From positions 1 through 21,426 of IMG/VR virus record IMGVR_UViG_3300044825_002519: 21,426 bases of DNA, one strand, 5' to 3'. Below the pieces are notes generated by a model. The model was given only the letters and a program-made list of their open reading frames with translations, was not told the origin of the DNA and did not search any database. This DNA is from a virus. Shown in pieces: positions 13,562 through 19,705 of this stretch. A program made the translations under genes and the position numbers. Numbering within the stretch: position 1 is the first letter of the stretch; each line of letters begins with the position of its first letter.

Positions 13562-16500
13562 TCAACGACTCCGACGCTTACCAGCACGGCGTCCCGCTTG
13601 CGCCATAAGTTGTTGAGTCACAACTTCAAGACCAGAGGGAAGCCTTTGTGGTGAAAAAACAATTTTTTCTGGTTCAACTTTAGCAAGGGCTTGCCTTGTT
13701 GATTGCATCTCAGCGCCAACACGTTGCGGGTCAAGTGCTTGTAATTGTTGGCCGAGGTCACCAAAGCGAAGCGTCATGGGCTTCGAGGGTTGCTGTGTTG
13801 TGCCAAGTCGTGTTCCAACCGAGACTCCTGCTGGATATTGCTGAAGATTGGTCTCAGGTACCAGGTAGAATTCACGCGTAGGTCCAATGATTGGGCCGCC
13901 GGTGTAAAGAGGTTTGTTGGCTGGACTTGTGAGTCTACGTTGCTGTTCTGGTGTCTGAGCAGATTTAAGCTCAACAGAACCGTAATAAGCAGAAGGCCCT
14001 TCTTCTAAATACGTATCAACATCAACAATATCTTCGGAGCCGTAACCAACACGTTCACCTGTGGGTTTACCAGAAAGATCCTTGGGTGAGAACATAACAT
14101 CCCTTGGCACAGGACCCGAAACCCTACGTGTAAGAGAAGGATCAGCTTGTGAAACACTCCGATAATTCTTGGGCATTAAGCCTTCTTGTTGTGCAGCAAT
14201 GAGATCTTCGTTTGTAATTGGATAAACTTCACCGCTCTTACCAAGACTTACCAGGCGCCTTTGAGCTGCTGGATTTCCTGGGCGCCCAATAATACCTTGG
14301 ACAAATTCGTAAGCAGTAGGTGACTCAAGAACAGGAAGTTGAATGCCCTTCTCTGAACGAAGCTCATTTTGAACACGGCCAGCAATACGCACGTTGGCTT
14401 GTGGAACCTGGACGCCTGCTTGGCGAGCAGCTTTGGCAACAGGATTTTCTTTAAGATTTCCACGACCTGCGGCCATGTTTAAGAAATTATTAATAGATTG
14501 AATACTCTCAGTAGGTACGCCAATCTTGCTCAGGTTTGAAGCTTCACGCTTAGCTTTTGTCAATTCGTCGTTTAATTGACGTTGTGCGCGGATCATGGCA
14601 TCTTCCATATCAGCGCGACGAACGCGAGCGGCATAACTGACAGGGTTACCCTCTGTATCTTCAACCTGGAGAGGAGCCTGAACAATTTCATCGGTTGCCT
14701 CATAAACATCCGAAAGGAAGTTATAAGGTTTGCCGTATTGCGAAACGCCTTGTTTCCTGATTTGACCAACAGGTTGATTAATGGCTGCATTAAGTGCAGT
14801 CATTTCTTGTTCATAAGCATCGTTAGAAATTAACCCTTGCTTGAGCTGACGTTGCAGATTGCGCTCAGCGCGCTCAACGTTTTTAGATTTAGAAAGCAAT
14901 CCAGGGATTGCTACGGGTTGCGTAGTAATGTAATCGGGGTCGTAAGGCTTGCGTCCAATTTTGTATAGATACTCACCGGTTTCCTCACCAGTATCCGATA
15001 AACGTGTTAAGTCAAGATCAGAAACAGTCAGGTTCGTAAGAGTTGGTTCAGACTCTCCGGGGGCAAAAGTAACTCCTTGTGCAATTTTAGTTTGACGACC
15101 AGCCTTTGTGGTGTAAGGGCTGTACTGAATGTTGTACACTTCATCAGGAATTTCTATGTCAGGTGCCCCACCAACTAGGCGCCCTTTCTGAGAGCCACGT
15201 CCAGATTGGGGAGTAATTACCTCACCCGTTGGCGCATCAAAGTACAATCCTTCCTGCAAGCCTTCTTGCACATATTTGCTCTGTCCAAGATCACCAACTG
15301 TTCTTTCGTAAACATCGGTTAAAGTACGACCGGTATCAATGTATTTTTGAGCTTTGATACGAAGCTCTGGCATTTGTTTACCAAAGGCTTCCGCGTCTGC
15401 AATTGCGCGTTCTTTGTTAACAAGGAAAGGAACTTCAACCTCTACTTTTTCACCTGCTTCTACGCGTCGGATAGTGTCTTCGTCAAGCATTTCGCGGAAG
15501 CGCTGTGTTGGATACAAGTTACCATCATTGTCGGCTTCAATGCGAGTGGGTATATCTAGGTCATACGCATCAATAGGCCGCACTTCTCGAGAGGGGAAAT
15601 AAATGCCGGTATTAGGACCTGCGCGATGAAGCGTATCCCATTCTGTTGCAAATTTATCAATACCATATTTATATTGTTCGGAAAGCTTTTCTTGCTTAAT
15701 TCGACGCGTCTCAAGGTTTTCTGTCTGACGTGTCAAAAACTCTTGTGGATCAGTTACAAGAGTTTTTCTAGAGGGGTCGACTGTTTCAACTACTTCAACA
15801 CCTCCTTCAACTCCAAACAAGTCTTGCAAAGGATCATAATCACCCTCTTTAAGTTCAAGGACAGATTCTTTTCCTCCACGAAAAGAACGCCGTACTTCAC
15901 CTGTGGGATTTACCAAGTCACCTGACACAATACGACCTGTGCGATCAACATCCGCATTTACAACGTTTAGTGCTCTAGCAAAAGCGGTTGGCCCTCCTTC
16001 AACAGTTGCAGCATTGTAAGAAGGATCCAAGAAGTCGCGGTTACCCGTATTTGCAAAAGCTTCGATGCGAGCATTGATTTCAAACTCAGGCAAGCCAGCT
16101 TCACTTAGTTGGCTAAGAGCTGGACTCACATATTGAGCTTTATCACGACGAGTTAGTTGAGCTTCTTTAATATCACGTTGTTTATTCTCAACCGTGTTCC
16201 TGTAATCTTGTTGATCAAAACCTGTGTCATTAGCTTTATTCTGTTGAGACACAACAGAAGGTGCTTCTTTTTGCTGAAGAGTTGTCAAATCAACCGTAGC
16301 TTGTGGAATTGCAGTGGAAGATGCTGCAATTTTTGAAGGAGCAGGCGCTGTTGAACGCAAAGAAGTTTCTTTGACCTTGGCAAGATCCGTCAGATTTACC
16401 CCCAAGGGGGCTTGTGGTGTTTTTTGCGCCTCTCGCCCACGCAATGCACGGACGCCAAGAAACCCACCACCCAAAATACCAGCGCCGGCAAGAGCAGCTC

Positions 16501-16663
16501 CCACAGCACCAAGGAGATTACCGCCTTGATCAGGGGCTTTGAGCTGATTACGGCGGAATTCCAGGACTTCTGGAGCCATTTGCGCCCTTTCTTCCGGATC
16601 TTCTGGTACCGGCACCCCGGTTGCACGGCTGTAGGCGTAAAAATCAGCGGGTGCTAGTGCCAT
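13562..16663 (-). CDS. Large probable virion protein, first gene of the leftward operon
   Basis: This is a 1033-residue protein and the first gene after the divergent control region. ATG 16663 has AAAGGA three bases upstream. The first 45 residues (MALAPADFYAYSRATGVPVP and on) look like a folded or targeting segment. Residues about 48-75 form a Gly/Ala-rich hydrophobic helix. The remainder is hydrophilic, rich in Glu, Arg, Gln and Pro, and mostly helical with possible beta stretches. No enzymatic motif (lytic transglycosylase, protease, polymerase) stands out. Its size, position and N-terminal membrane segment suggest an internal or ejected virion protein, or a tail-tape-like protein. The start resembles proteins I associate with cyanophage virion clusters, but this needs a profile search. 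Confidence 0.7.
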   Translation of the reverse strand: MALAPADFYAYSRATGVPVPEDPEERAQMAPEVLEFRRNQLKAPDQGGNLLGAVGAALAGAGILGGGFLGVRALRGREAQKTPQAPLGVNLTDLAKVKETSLRSTAPAPSKIAASSTAIPQATVDLTTLQQKEAPSVVSQQNKANDTGFDQQDYRNTVENKQRDIKEAQLTRRDKAQYVSPALSQLSEAGLPEFEINARIEAFANTGNRDFLDPSYNAATVEGGPTAFARALNVVNADVDRTGRIVSGDLVNPTGEVRRSFRGGKESVLELKEGDYDPLQDLFGVEGGVEVVETVDPSRKTLVTDPQEFLTRQTENLETRRIKQEKLSEQYKYGIDKFATEWDTLHRAGPNTGIYFPSREVRPIDAYDLDIPTRIEADNDGNLYPTQRFREMLDEDTIRRVEAGEKVEVEVPFLVNKERAIADAEAFGKQMPELRIKAQKYIDTGRTLTDVYERTVGDLGQSKYVQEGLQEGLYFDAPTGEVITPQSGRGSQKGRLVGGAPDIEIPDEVYNIQYSPYTTKAGRQTKIAQGVTFAPGESEPTLTNLTVSDLDLTRLSDTGEETGEYLYKIGRKPYDPDYITTQPVAIPGLLSKSKNVERAERNLQRQLKQGLISNDAYEQEMTALNAAINQPVGQIRKQGVSQYGKPYNFLSDVYEATDEIVQAPLQVEDTEGNPVSYAARVRRADMEDAMIRAQRQLNDELTKAKREASNLSKIGVPTESIQSINNFLNMAAGRGNLKENPVAKAARQAGVQVPQANVRIAGRVQNELRSEKGIQLPVLESPTAYEFVQGIIGRPGNPAAQRRLVSLGKSGEVYPITNEDLIAAQQEGLMPKNYRSVSQADPSLTRRVSGPVPRDVMFSPKDLSGKPTGERVGYGSEDIVDVDTYLEEGPSAYYGSVELKSAQTPEQQRRLTSPANKPLYTGGPIIGPTREFYLVPETNLQQYPAGVSVGTRLGTTQQPSKPMTLRFGDLGQQLQALDPQRVGAEMQSTRQALAKVEPEKIVFSPQRLPSGLEVVTQQLMAQAGRRAGKRRSR

Positions 16664-16785
16664 GGGTCCTTTATTTGCTTATGTGATCCTGTTATTTGTA
16701 TTTTAGGGTATTAAAACGCACGTAGATGCGTTAAAGTAGTAGCAGAAGACGTAAGAATACCCTGAATCTAGGGATTTAACACGAG
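16664..16785. promoter_or_regulatory. Divergent control region with nested inverted repeats
   Basis: The leftward operon and the rightward small-gene cluster diverge here. An outer inverted repeat pairs AGGGTATT (16705-16712) with AATACCCT (16756-16763). It encloses a perfect 6-base inverted repeat AACGCA/TGCGTT (16715-16720, 16727-16732), and CCCT/AGGG (16760-16773) follows. AT-rich candidate -10 boxes exist on both strands, such as TAAAAT on the minus strand just behind the 1033-residue gene's leader, but no convincing -35 box matches them. Promoters for both operons must lie in or near this region, and the symmetric sites look like operators. The regulator is unknown. The AbrB-like protein of this phage is one candidate. 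Confidence 0.5.
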
Positions 16786-16992
16786 ATGAACCCTAAAAAC
16801 CGGGCAGAACGCGTTGTTGCGTTAGATGCGATTACCGAAGAAGCAGAAAAGCTGGCGGCAAGTGGCGCTGATCCCCTTACCGTTAAGAGTTTTACGGTTG
16901 GCGCCAGGAAAGAACTAGCCGATCAACGGCCAGATGTGGAAAATTACTTTGATGCAGCCGTTGCCGCAAAGAAAGCAAAGAACAGTTTTTGA
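16786..16992 (+). CDS. Small helical hypothetical protein, first rightward gene
   Basis: This 68-residue protein starts at ATG 16786. It is helical and charged, with Ala/Lys/Glu-rich segments (LDAITEEAEKLAASGADPLT), and has no membrane span. Only a weak GAG touches the start codon, so translation may not depend on Shine-Dalgarno pairing. It is followed after 32 bases by a strong intrinsic terminator, so it forms its own short transcription unit at the head of the rightward region. This placement is usual for an immediate-early product or a regulator of the divergent region, but no DNA-binding motif is clear. Confidence 0.6.
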   Translation: MNPKNRAERVVALDAITEEAEKLAASGADPLTVKSFTVGARKELADQRPDVENYFDAAVAAKKAKNSF

Positions 16993-17024
16993 TTTTAAGT
17001 AACACAAAAGTAAATTTACACACA

Positions 17025-17050
17025 GCCGGGGATAACACCCCGGCATTTTT
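17025..17050 (+). terminator. Strong intrinsic terminator
   Basis: A perfect 7-bp GC-rich stem, GCCGGGG/CCCCGGC (17025-17031, 17038-17044), closes a 6-base loop and is followed by ATTTTT. The flanks can also pair (ATTTACA upstream, TGTAAAT downstream). It ends the transcript of the 68-residue gene. The downstream gene at 17284 then needs its own promoter between 17051 and 17283. Confidence 0.9.
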
Positions 17051-17118
17051 GTCTGTAAATTAGGGTAAAACCTTAAATAACGCGACACTTTTTAGGTTTT
17101 GGTACGTTGTGATACAAA

Positions 17119-17169
17119 AGAAGGCCCCCTATAGGGTCAAAAAAGGATAAAAAATTATCTGAGCCTTCT
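17119..17169 (+). promoter_or_regulatory. Structured leader: three-way junction upstream of the 17284 gene
   Basis: The gene-free stretch 17051-17283 holds a folded element. A perfect 7-bp outer stem AGAAGGC/GCCTTCT (17119-17125, 17163-17169) encloses two hairpins: CCC-TATA-GGG (17127-17136) and GATAA-AAAA-TTATC (17146-17159). A further CTGCG/CGCAG hairpin lies nearer the start, inside 17240-17270. AT-rich boxes such as TATATAA (about 17224) could be promoter parts, but no full promoter can be called. The layout echoes the junctions between genes further downstream. Confidence 0.45.
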
Positions 17170-17283
17170 CCAACACCCCACGCGTAGTGAATTGCGTATA
17201 GAAAAAAAGAAAGGTGTGATGGGTATATAAGTTATCGGGGGCTGCGCATCCGTACCACGCAGAGTACCATCGCATTCAACACC

Positions 17284-17520
17284 ATGACAGAGCGTATGCA
17301 GCGTTTTGAGACAGCAGCGGAAGCACTCGTCGCTGGCCGTAAGGTTAGCGTACCAGTTCGTGAGCTGCCACAAGGTAACGTGCAGGCTTGGCTAGCCGAG
17401 CTACGTAGTTACGTCATCTTTGGTCACACTGATCCAGGAGATGAAGTGACTTATCGAGTGTACGTTACCGTTAAGGAAGGCCGAGCAATTGCTCAGGCCA
17501 AACTGACATACATCGATTGA
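17284..17520 (+). CDS. Small hypothetical protein
   Basis: This 78-residue protein starts at ATG 17284, preceded by an A/C-rich leader (ATTCAACACC) without a Shine-Dalgarno sequence. The N-terminal half is helical, with an amphipathic start (MTERMQRFETAAEALVAGRK). The second half looks like beta strands: a VTYRVYVTV stretch, then REAIAQAKLTYI-like strands. There are no Cys or catalytic motifs. The gene is followed at once by a terminator-like hairpin (17533-17556), so it may be a separate unit. It belongs to the rightward small-gene cluster. No family is recognised. Confidence 0.6.
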   Translation: MTERMQRFETAAEALVAGRKVSVPVRELPQGNVQAWLAELRSYVIFGHTDPGDEVTYRVYVTVKEGRAIAQAKLTYID

Positions 17521-17532
17521 CGGTTACCTTTT

Positions 17533-17556
17533 CCCCTGGTGAGAGCCAGGGGTTTA
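17533..17556 (+). terminator. Terminator-like hairpin after the 78-residue gene
   Basis: A perfect 7-bp stem CCCCTGG/CCAGGGG (17533-17539, 17546-17552) with a 6-base loop is followed by only three T residues (TTTAT). It may terminate some transcripts, or it may be the first of the structured spacers of this region. The stem is strong but the T run is weak. Confidence 0.5.
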
Positions 17557-17780
17557 TGTAGCCCTCAATACCTGCTTCGTTTGATACGAATTCGTATCGC
17601 GCGTGCGGGTTTTAGGCTTTCCGCGGCACCGCTTCGCCAAGAATCGTTCTCGCGCAAGGGATCTCAGCGATTGCTCGTCAAGCTGGACGTTAAACGCAGC
17701 AGACAACTCGGCGGTCGGTCACGACCTTGGCATCCACACTTCAGTGGTGTAAGCCCAAGCTCACCCTACGGAGTAACACC
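17557..17780 (+). other. GC-rich non-coding stretch with a 16-base perfect palindrome
   Basis: No convincing gene lies here. The open frames begin inside a hairpin and have unnatural composition. It contains the perfect palindrome GATACGAATTCGTATC (17583-17598), which looks like a dimeric operator. Several GC-rich partial hairpins follow, and a GGAG at 17771-17774 serves the next gene. A promoter or a small RNA is possible, but neither can be demonstrated. Confidence 0.4.
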
Positions 17781-17942
17781 GTGACCATCAACCCCACCAA
17801 GCTGCTCTCTCGCGAAGAGGTTGGCGACAAGATCATGCTCGAGATCCTTGATCTCCTTGAGTATGGTCATAGCCAGACTCTCGGTGAGCAGCACCTCCAA
17901 GTCATCAAGTCCTATGTGGACGAGATGCTGGAGAACAACTGA
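17781..17942 (+). CDS. Small acidic helical protein (53 residues)
   Basis: GTG 17781 is chosen because GGAG lies 7 bases upstream (CGGAGTAACACCGTG). The frame extends further upstream but without sensible sequence. The product starts MTINPTKLLSREEVGDKIML and continues with a Leu/Glu-rich helix and a helical LQVIKSYVDEMLENN end. It is all-helical and acidic, with no membrane segment. The TGA stop forms part of the outer stem of the first three-way-junction element. It may be a small regulator or inhibitor protein. No family is recognised. Confidence 0.6.
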   Translation: MTINPTKLLSREEVGDKIMLEILDLLEYGHSQTLGEQHLQVIKSYVDEMLENN

Positions 17943-18006
17943 TCCGTTAAAGCGGGTTGGGAGGTGCAAACCCTCCCACAGTTATTGCCCCCTGCGGAGA
18001 TGGGCA
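17937..18006 (+). promoter_or_regulatory. Intercistronic RNA element, type I, copy 1
   Basis: The outer stem AACTG/CAGTT (17937-17941, 17979-17983) includes the upstream stop codon. Inside it are hairpin CCG-TTAAAG-CGG (17944-17955) and a T-arm-like hairpin GGGAGG/CCTCCC (17959-17964, 17972-17977) with the 7-base loop TGCAAAC. A second hairpin TGCCC/GGGCA (17986-17990, 18002-18006) follows. The next gene has GGAG 7 bases before its GTG. Copies 2 and 3 keep the fold with different paired bases. Confidence 0.7.
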
Positions 18007-18027
18007 CCGCATACACGGAGAACATCT

Positions 18028-18309
18028 GTGATTGACCTGACTACTGGTTGGGTACCGCATCCTGGTGTACCTGGTGGTTTCCACCTGGTTTACATTGATA
18101 GCCTCGTTGGCGAGATCTCTATCGTCACTGGGCCCAAGGGCTCAGGACTGATGGCAGCCAACGATCCAGGCTTAGAGACTACGTATGAAGCGTGGTTTCC
18201 AGGTATGTGTAACCCAACAGGTTACCTAACACTTGCCGAATTGCAAGGCATTATCAAGTTCATGCGTCAGCGTGAGCAAGAGCAACTTGCTTGGCAAGAT
18301 GAAGACTGA
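18028..18309 (+). CDS. Small hypothetical protein (93 residues)
   Basis: GTG 18028 is preceded by GGAG at 7 bases (ACGGAGAACATCTGTG), which fixes the start although the frame is open earlier. Of 93 residues, the first half is rich in Gly, Pro and beta-type residues (GWVPHPGVPGGFHLVYIDSL, then EISIVTGPKGSG). The second half is helical and ends in an acidic/Gln-rich tail (FMRQREQEQLAWQDED). There are two Trp-containing turns and no membrane span. The TGA stop lies in the outer stem of the second junction element. The function is unknown. Confidence 0.65.
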   Translation: MIDLTTGWVPHPGVPGGFHLVYIDSLVGEISIVTGPKGSGLMAANDPGLETTYEAWFPGMCNPTGYLTLAELQGIIKFMRQREQEQLAWQDED

Positions 18310-18371
18310 GTCCGTATAAGCGGCATTGGCAGGTGCAAACCCTGCCTTCAGTATTGCCACAATCCAGTGGC
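18305..18371 (+). promoter_or_regulatory. Intercistronic RNA element, type I, copy 2
   Basis: The outer stem ACTGA/TCAGT (18305-18309, 18348-18352) contains the stop codon, with a possible extra G-U pair. Hairpin CCG-TATAAG-CGG spans 18312-18323. The T-arm-like hairpin GGCAGG/CCTGCC (18328-18333, 18341-18346) has loop TGCAAAC, identical to copy 1, while the third stem pair is G-C in copy 1 and C-G here. Hairpin GCCAC/GTGGC (18356-18360, 18367-18371) follows. Confidence 0.7.
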
Positions 18372-18389
18372 ATCTTACGACACTAACTC

Positions 18390-18551
18390 ATGACTTACTA
18401 CGTCATCATTAAGCATCACGACGAATTCTCTCAGGCTTATCTCCAGGGCTGTGAGCAATCGTTTGATACTGAGCAGCAAGCTCAGTACTACATTCAAACA
18501 TTTGAGGATTGGGAACAAGATCTCCTGGAGATTGACTTCAATCCTTTCTGA
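18390..18551 (+). CDS. Small acidic protein (53 residues)
   Basis: ATG 18390 opens a 53-codon frame that ends with TGA at 18551. It fits between two copies of the junction element, which argues that it is real. The product, beginning MTYYVIIKHHDEFSQAYLQG, has an N-terminal beta strand, then Gln/Tyr/Glu-rich helices, and an acidic end (LLEIDFNPF). It has one Cys and no membrane span. The leader before ATG (GACACTAACTC) has no Shine-Dalgarno sequence. No family is recognised. Small acidic early phage proteins often bind host enzymes, but nothing specific supports that here. Confidence 0.6.
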   Translation: MTYYVIIKHHDEFSQAYLQGCEQSFDTEQQAQYYIQTFEDWEQDLLEIDFNPF

Positions 18552-18611
18552 GTATCAGGCGTGATGCCGGGGGATCAAATCCCCCACTCAGCATTGCCAC
18601 AATCCCGTGGC
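18548..18611 (+). promoter_or_regulatory. Intercistronic RNA element, type I, copy 3
   Basis: The outer stem CTGAGT/ACTCAG (18548-18553, 18586-18591) again contains the upstream stop. Hairpin GGC-GTGAT-GCC spans 18558-18568. The T-arm-like hairpin GGGGG/CCCCC (18569-18573, 18581-18585) has the 7-base loop ATCAAAT. Hairpin GCCAC/GTGGC (18596-18600, 18607-18611) closely repeats that of copy 2. All three junction stems differ in sequence from copies 1 and 2 yet still pair. Confidence 0.7.
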
Positions 18612-18632
18612 ATTTACCTACACCACACTACC

Positions 18633-18821
18633 GTGATCAAAGGACAGAACGTATTTGCACTCATCATTATCCAAGCATTTGCCATGGGTATCATCGCTGG
18701 TCCTGTTGCTGCATACTTTATTGATAAGGCAACTGCCAAGCAATGCCTGACACATGATTGGCCCAAGGAGGCCGATCAAATCCACCGTGATTGGTGCATT
18801 GCCAACGGCTACAAGATCTAA
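18633..18821 (+). CDS. Small single-pass membrane protein (62 residues)
   Basis: GTG 18633 follows an A/C-rich leader (CTACACCACACTACC) with no Shine-Dalgarno sequence. The frame continues upstream into the RNA element and is not used there. The product starts MIKGQNVF and runs straight into a hydrophobic helix (about residues 7-30, VFALIIIQAFAMGIIAGPVA). A charged tail with two Cys and two Trp residues follows. It is probably an N-in, C-out inner-membrane or thylakoid protein. It is one of four such small membrane proteins in this cluster (also 19410, 20298, 21090). Function unknown. Confidence 0.65.
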   Translation: MIKGQNVFALIIIQAFAMGIIAGPVAAYFIDKATAKQCLTHDWPKEADQIHRDWCIANGYKI

Positions 18822-18826
18822 CTGAC

Positions 18827-18874
18827 TCCTGCTCTAAGGGCCTACGGGCCTTTACTGCAGGACTCAACATCCTG
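18827..18874 (+). promoter_or_regulatory. Intercistronic RNA element, type II (alternative pairing), copy a
   Basis: Segment 1 TCCTGC (18827-18832) can pair with segment 2 GCAGGA (18857-18862) around an inner AAGG/CCTT-based hairpin. Segment 2 can instead pair, as CAGGA, with segment 3 TCCTG (18870-18874) across a 7-base loop. The two pairings exclude each other. The element starts 5 bases after the stop of the membrane-protein gene. Confidence 0.6.
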
Positions 18875-18901
18875 TATCCATAGTCAATTCAATTCAACAT
18901 C

Positions 18902-19150
18902 ATGCTCTGCTATTACCCTTACGAAGGTGCAACCGAGCGCATCATCTGGCATGGAGGAGAATCAACCATGCTTCACTACCAAGTGCAGGTGGATGACTAC
19001 AAAGGAGATCCTGATTGGATCGAGCGTTACTCCCAGACCATTATGGGAGGTATCCCTTGTGGTGCCAAAGAGTTGCTAACTGCGATGTCTGATTACTATC
19101 AGTACATCAGCACCATGCATCTCGATACCATGGCTGGGACTATTTTCTGA
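18902..19150 (+). CDS. Small hypothetical protein with two possible starts
   Basis: This protein has 82 residues from ATG 18902, which follows an A/C/T-rich leader (AATTCAATTCAACATC) without a Shine-Dalgarno sequence. An in-frame ATG at 18968 has a near-perfect GGAGGAG 8 bases before it and would give a 60-residue product. The long form begins MLCYYPYEGATERIIWHGGE. The shared part has a beta-like MLHYQVQVDDYKGD start and helical segments (AKELLTAMSDYYQYIS). No membrane span is present. Its neighbours also use Shine-Dalgarno-free starts, so the longer form is kept, but both may be made. No family is recognised. Confidence 0.55.
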   Translation: MLCYYPYEGATERIIWHGGESTMLHYQVQVDDYKGDPDWIERYSQTIMGGIPCGAKELLTAMSDYYQYISTMHLDTMAGTIF

Positions 19151-19151
19151 T

Positions 19152-19199
19152 TCCTGCTCTAAGGGGCTTCGGCCCTTTACTGCAGGATTCAATTCCTGC
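19152..19199 (+). promoter_or_regulatory. Intercistronic RNA element, type II, copy b
   Basis: Segment 1 TCCTGC (19152-19157) pairs with segment 2 GCAGGA (19182-19187) around a 7-bp hairpin AAGGGGC/GCCCTTT capped by a UUCG tetraloop (19161-19178). Alternatively, segment 2 pairs perfectly with segment 3 TCCTGC (19194-19199) across the 6-base loop TTCAAT. It begins directly after the upstream stop. Confidence 0.7.
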
Positions 19200-19218
19200 T
19201 CCTATACCACACAACACA

Positions 19219-19407
19219 ATGACTGCACTGAACATCCGTAAGAACCTTGCGTCAATCCTTGTCAATACTGCAGCAGCAGTTGAGAATGCCAAGATACCTA
19301 CCAAGGCAGGCATGACGGAAAAGCTGAACGAGTATCGTACTCGAGCGGCGGCACTCATCATGCCGAACGACATGGCATTTATTATCCAACCTAAGCAAGG
19401 CAACTGA
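19219..19407 (+). CDS. Small basic helical protein (62 residues)
   Basis: ATG 19219 comes after an A/C-rich leader (ACCACACAACACA) lacking a Shine-Dalgarno sequence. The product is Ala-, Lys- and Asn-rich and helical: MTALNIRKNLASILVNTAAA, then a Lys/Thr turn, an amphipathic EKLNEYRTRAAALIMPND helix and a polar end. It has no Cys, Trp or membrane span. The next gene starts 2 bases after its stop, the only junction in this stretch without a structured spacer, so these two products are probably made together. No family is recognised. Confidence 0.6.
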   Translation: MTALNIRKNLASILVNTAAAVENAKIPTKAGMTEKLNEYRTRAAALIMPNDMAFIIQPKQGN

Positions 19408-19409
19408 TC

Positions 19410-19613
19410 ATGCACCGTAATTACTTCTCTGACGCCTGTGTTGCTCTCGTTCTTGGCACTGGTCTGGGTCTACTCGCTTCTGTTGGAGTACAGAAAGTTC
19501 TCAATAGACACTACCAAGCAACGTGCCATGATCGACCAGGACACAATTTGATTTACGTCCAAGGATTCCTTGGCGATACGTACTACTGCATCAACAGTAA
19601 GTACATGAACTGA
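19410..19613 (+). CDS. Small single-pass membrane protein (67 residues)
   Basis: ATG 19410 lies 2 bases after the previous stop, so translation is probably by coupling. The product starts MHRNYFSD and has a hydrophobic helix at about residues 9-28 (ACVALVLGTGLGLLASVGVQ). A basic, His/Tyr-rich tail with two Cys residues follows and ends in YYCINSKYMN. Topology is probably N-in with the tail outside, where the Cys pair could form a disulphide bridge. The overall plan matches the 62-residue membrane protein at 18633. The function is unknown. Confidence 0.65.
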   Translation: MHRNYFSDACVALVLGTGLGLLASVGVQKVLNRHYQATCHDRPGHNLIYVQGFLGDTYYCINSKYMN

Positions 19614-19616
19614 TCT

Positions 19617-19675
19617 CTGCACTTAAGCCTTCTCATCCTTGTGATGAGTGGCTTTTCTGCAGGGTTCTCCCTGCA
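19617..19675 (+). promoter_or_regulatory. Intercistronic RNA element, type II, copy c
   Basis: Segment 1 CTGCA (19617-19621, extendable by two pairs) pairs with segment 2 TGCAG (19658-19662). Enclosed between them is a two-part hairpin: AAGCC/GGCTT (19625-19629, 19650-19654) and CTCATC/GATGAG (19632-19637, 19643-19648). Alternatively, TGCAGGG (19658-19664) pairs with CCCTGCA (19669-19675) across a TTCT tetraloop. Bases differ from copies a and b but the design is the same. Confidence 0.65.
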
Positions 19676-19705
19676 TACACCACACGACACCACCAGGACT
19701 CAACC

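Noticed and set aside
15347-15925. Plus-strand frames opposite the 1033-residue gene
   Set aside because: They are Cys/Phe/Ser-rich shadows of a long real gene with no signals of their own.
17125-17140. CCCTATAGGG resembles the TATAGGG core of T7 RNA polymerase promoters
   Set aside because: It is a perfect palindrome inside a larger stem structure, the upstream recognition bases are absent, and I found no second copy with the same context.
17539-17784. 81-codon Arg-rich frame in the GC-rich gap
   Set aside because: Its start lies within the loop and stem of a terminator-like hairpin, and its composition follows GC bias.
17943-18600. tRNA genes at the T-arm-like hairpins
   Set aside because: No acceptor stem, D-arm with GG, or anticodon arm fits at the required distances, and the elements overlap stop codons.
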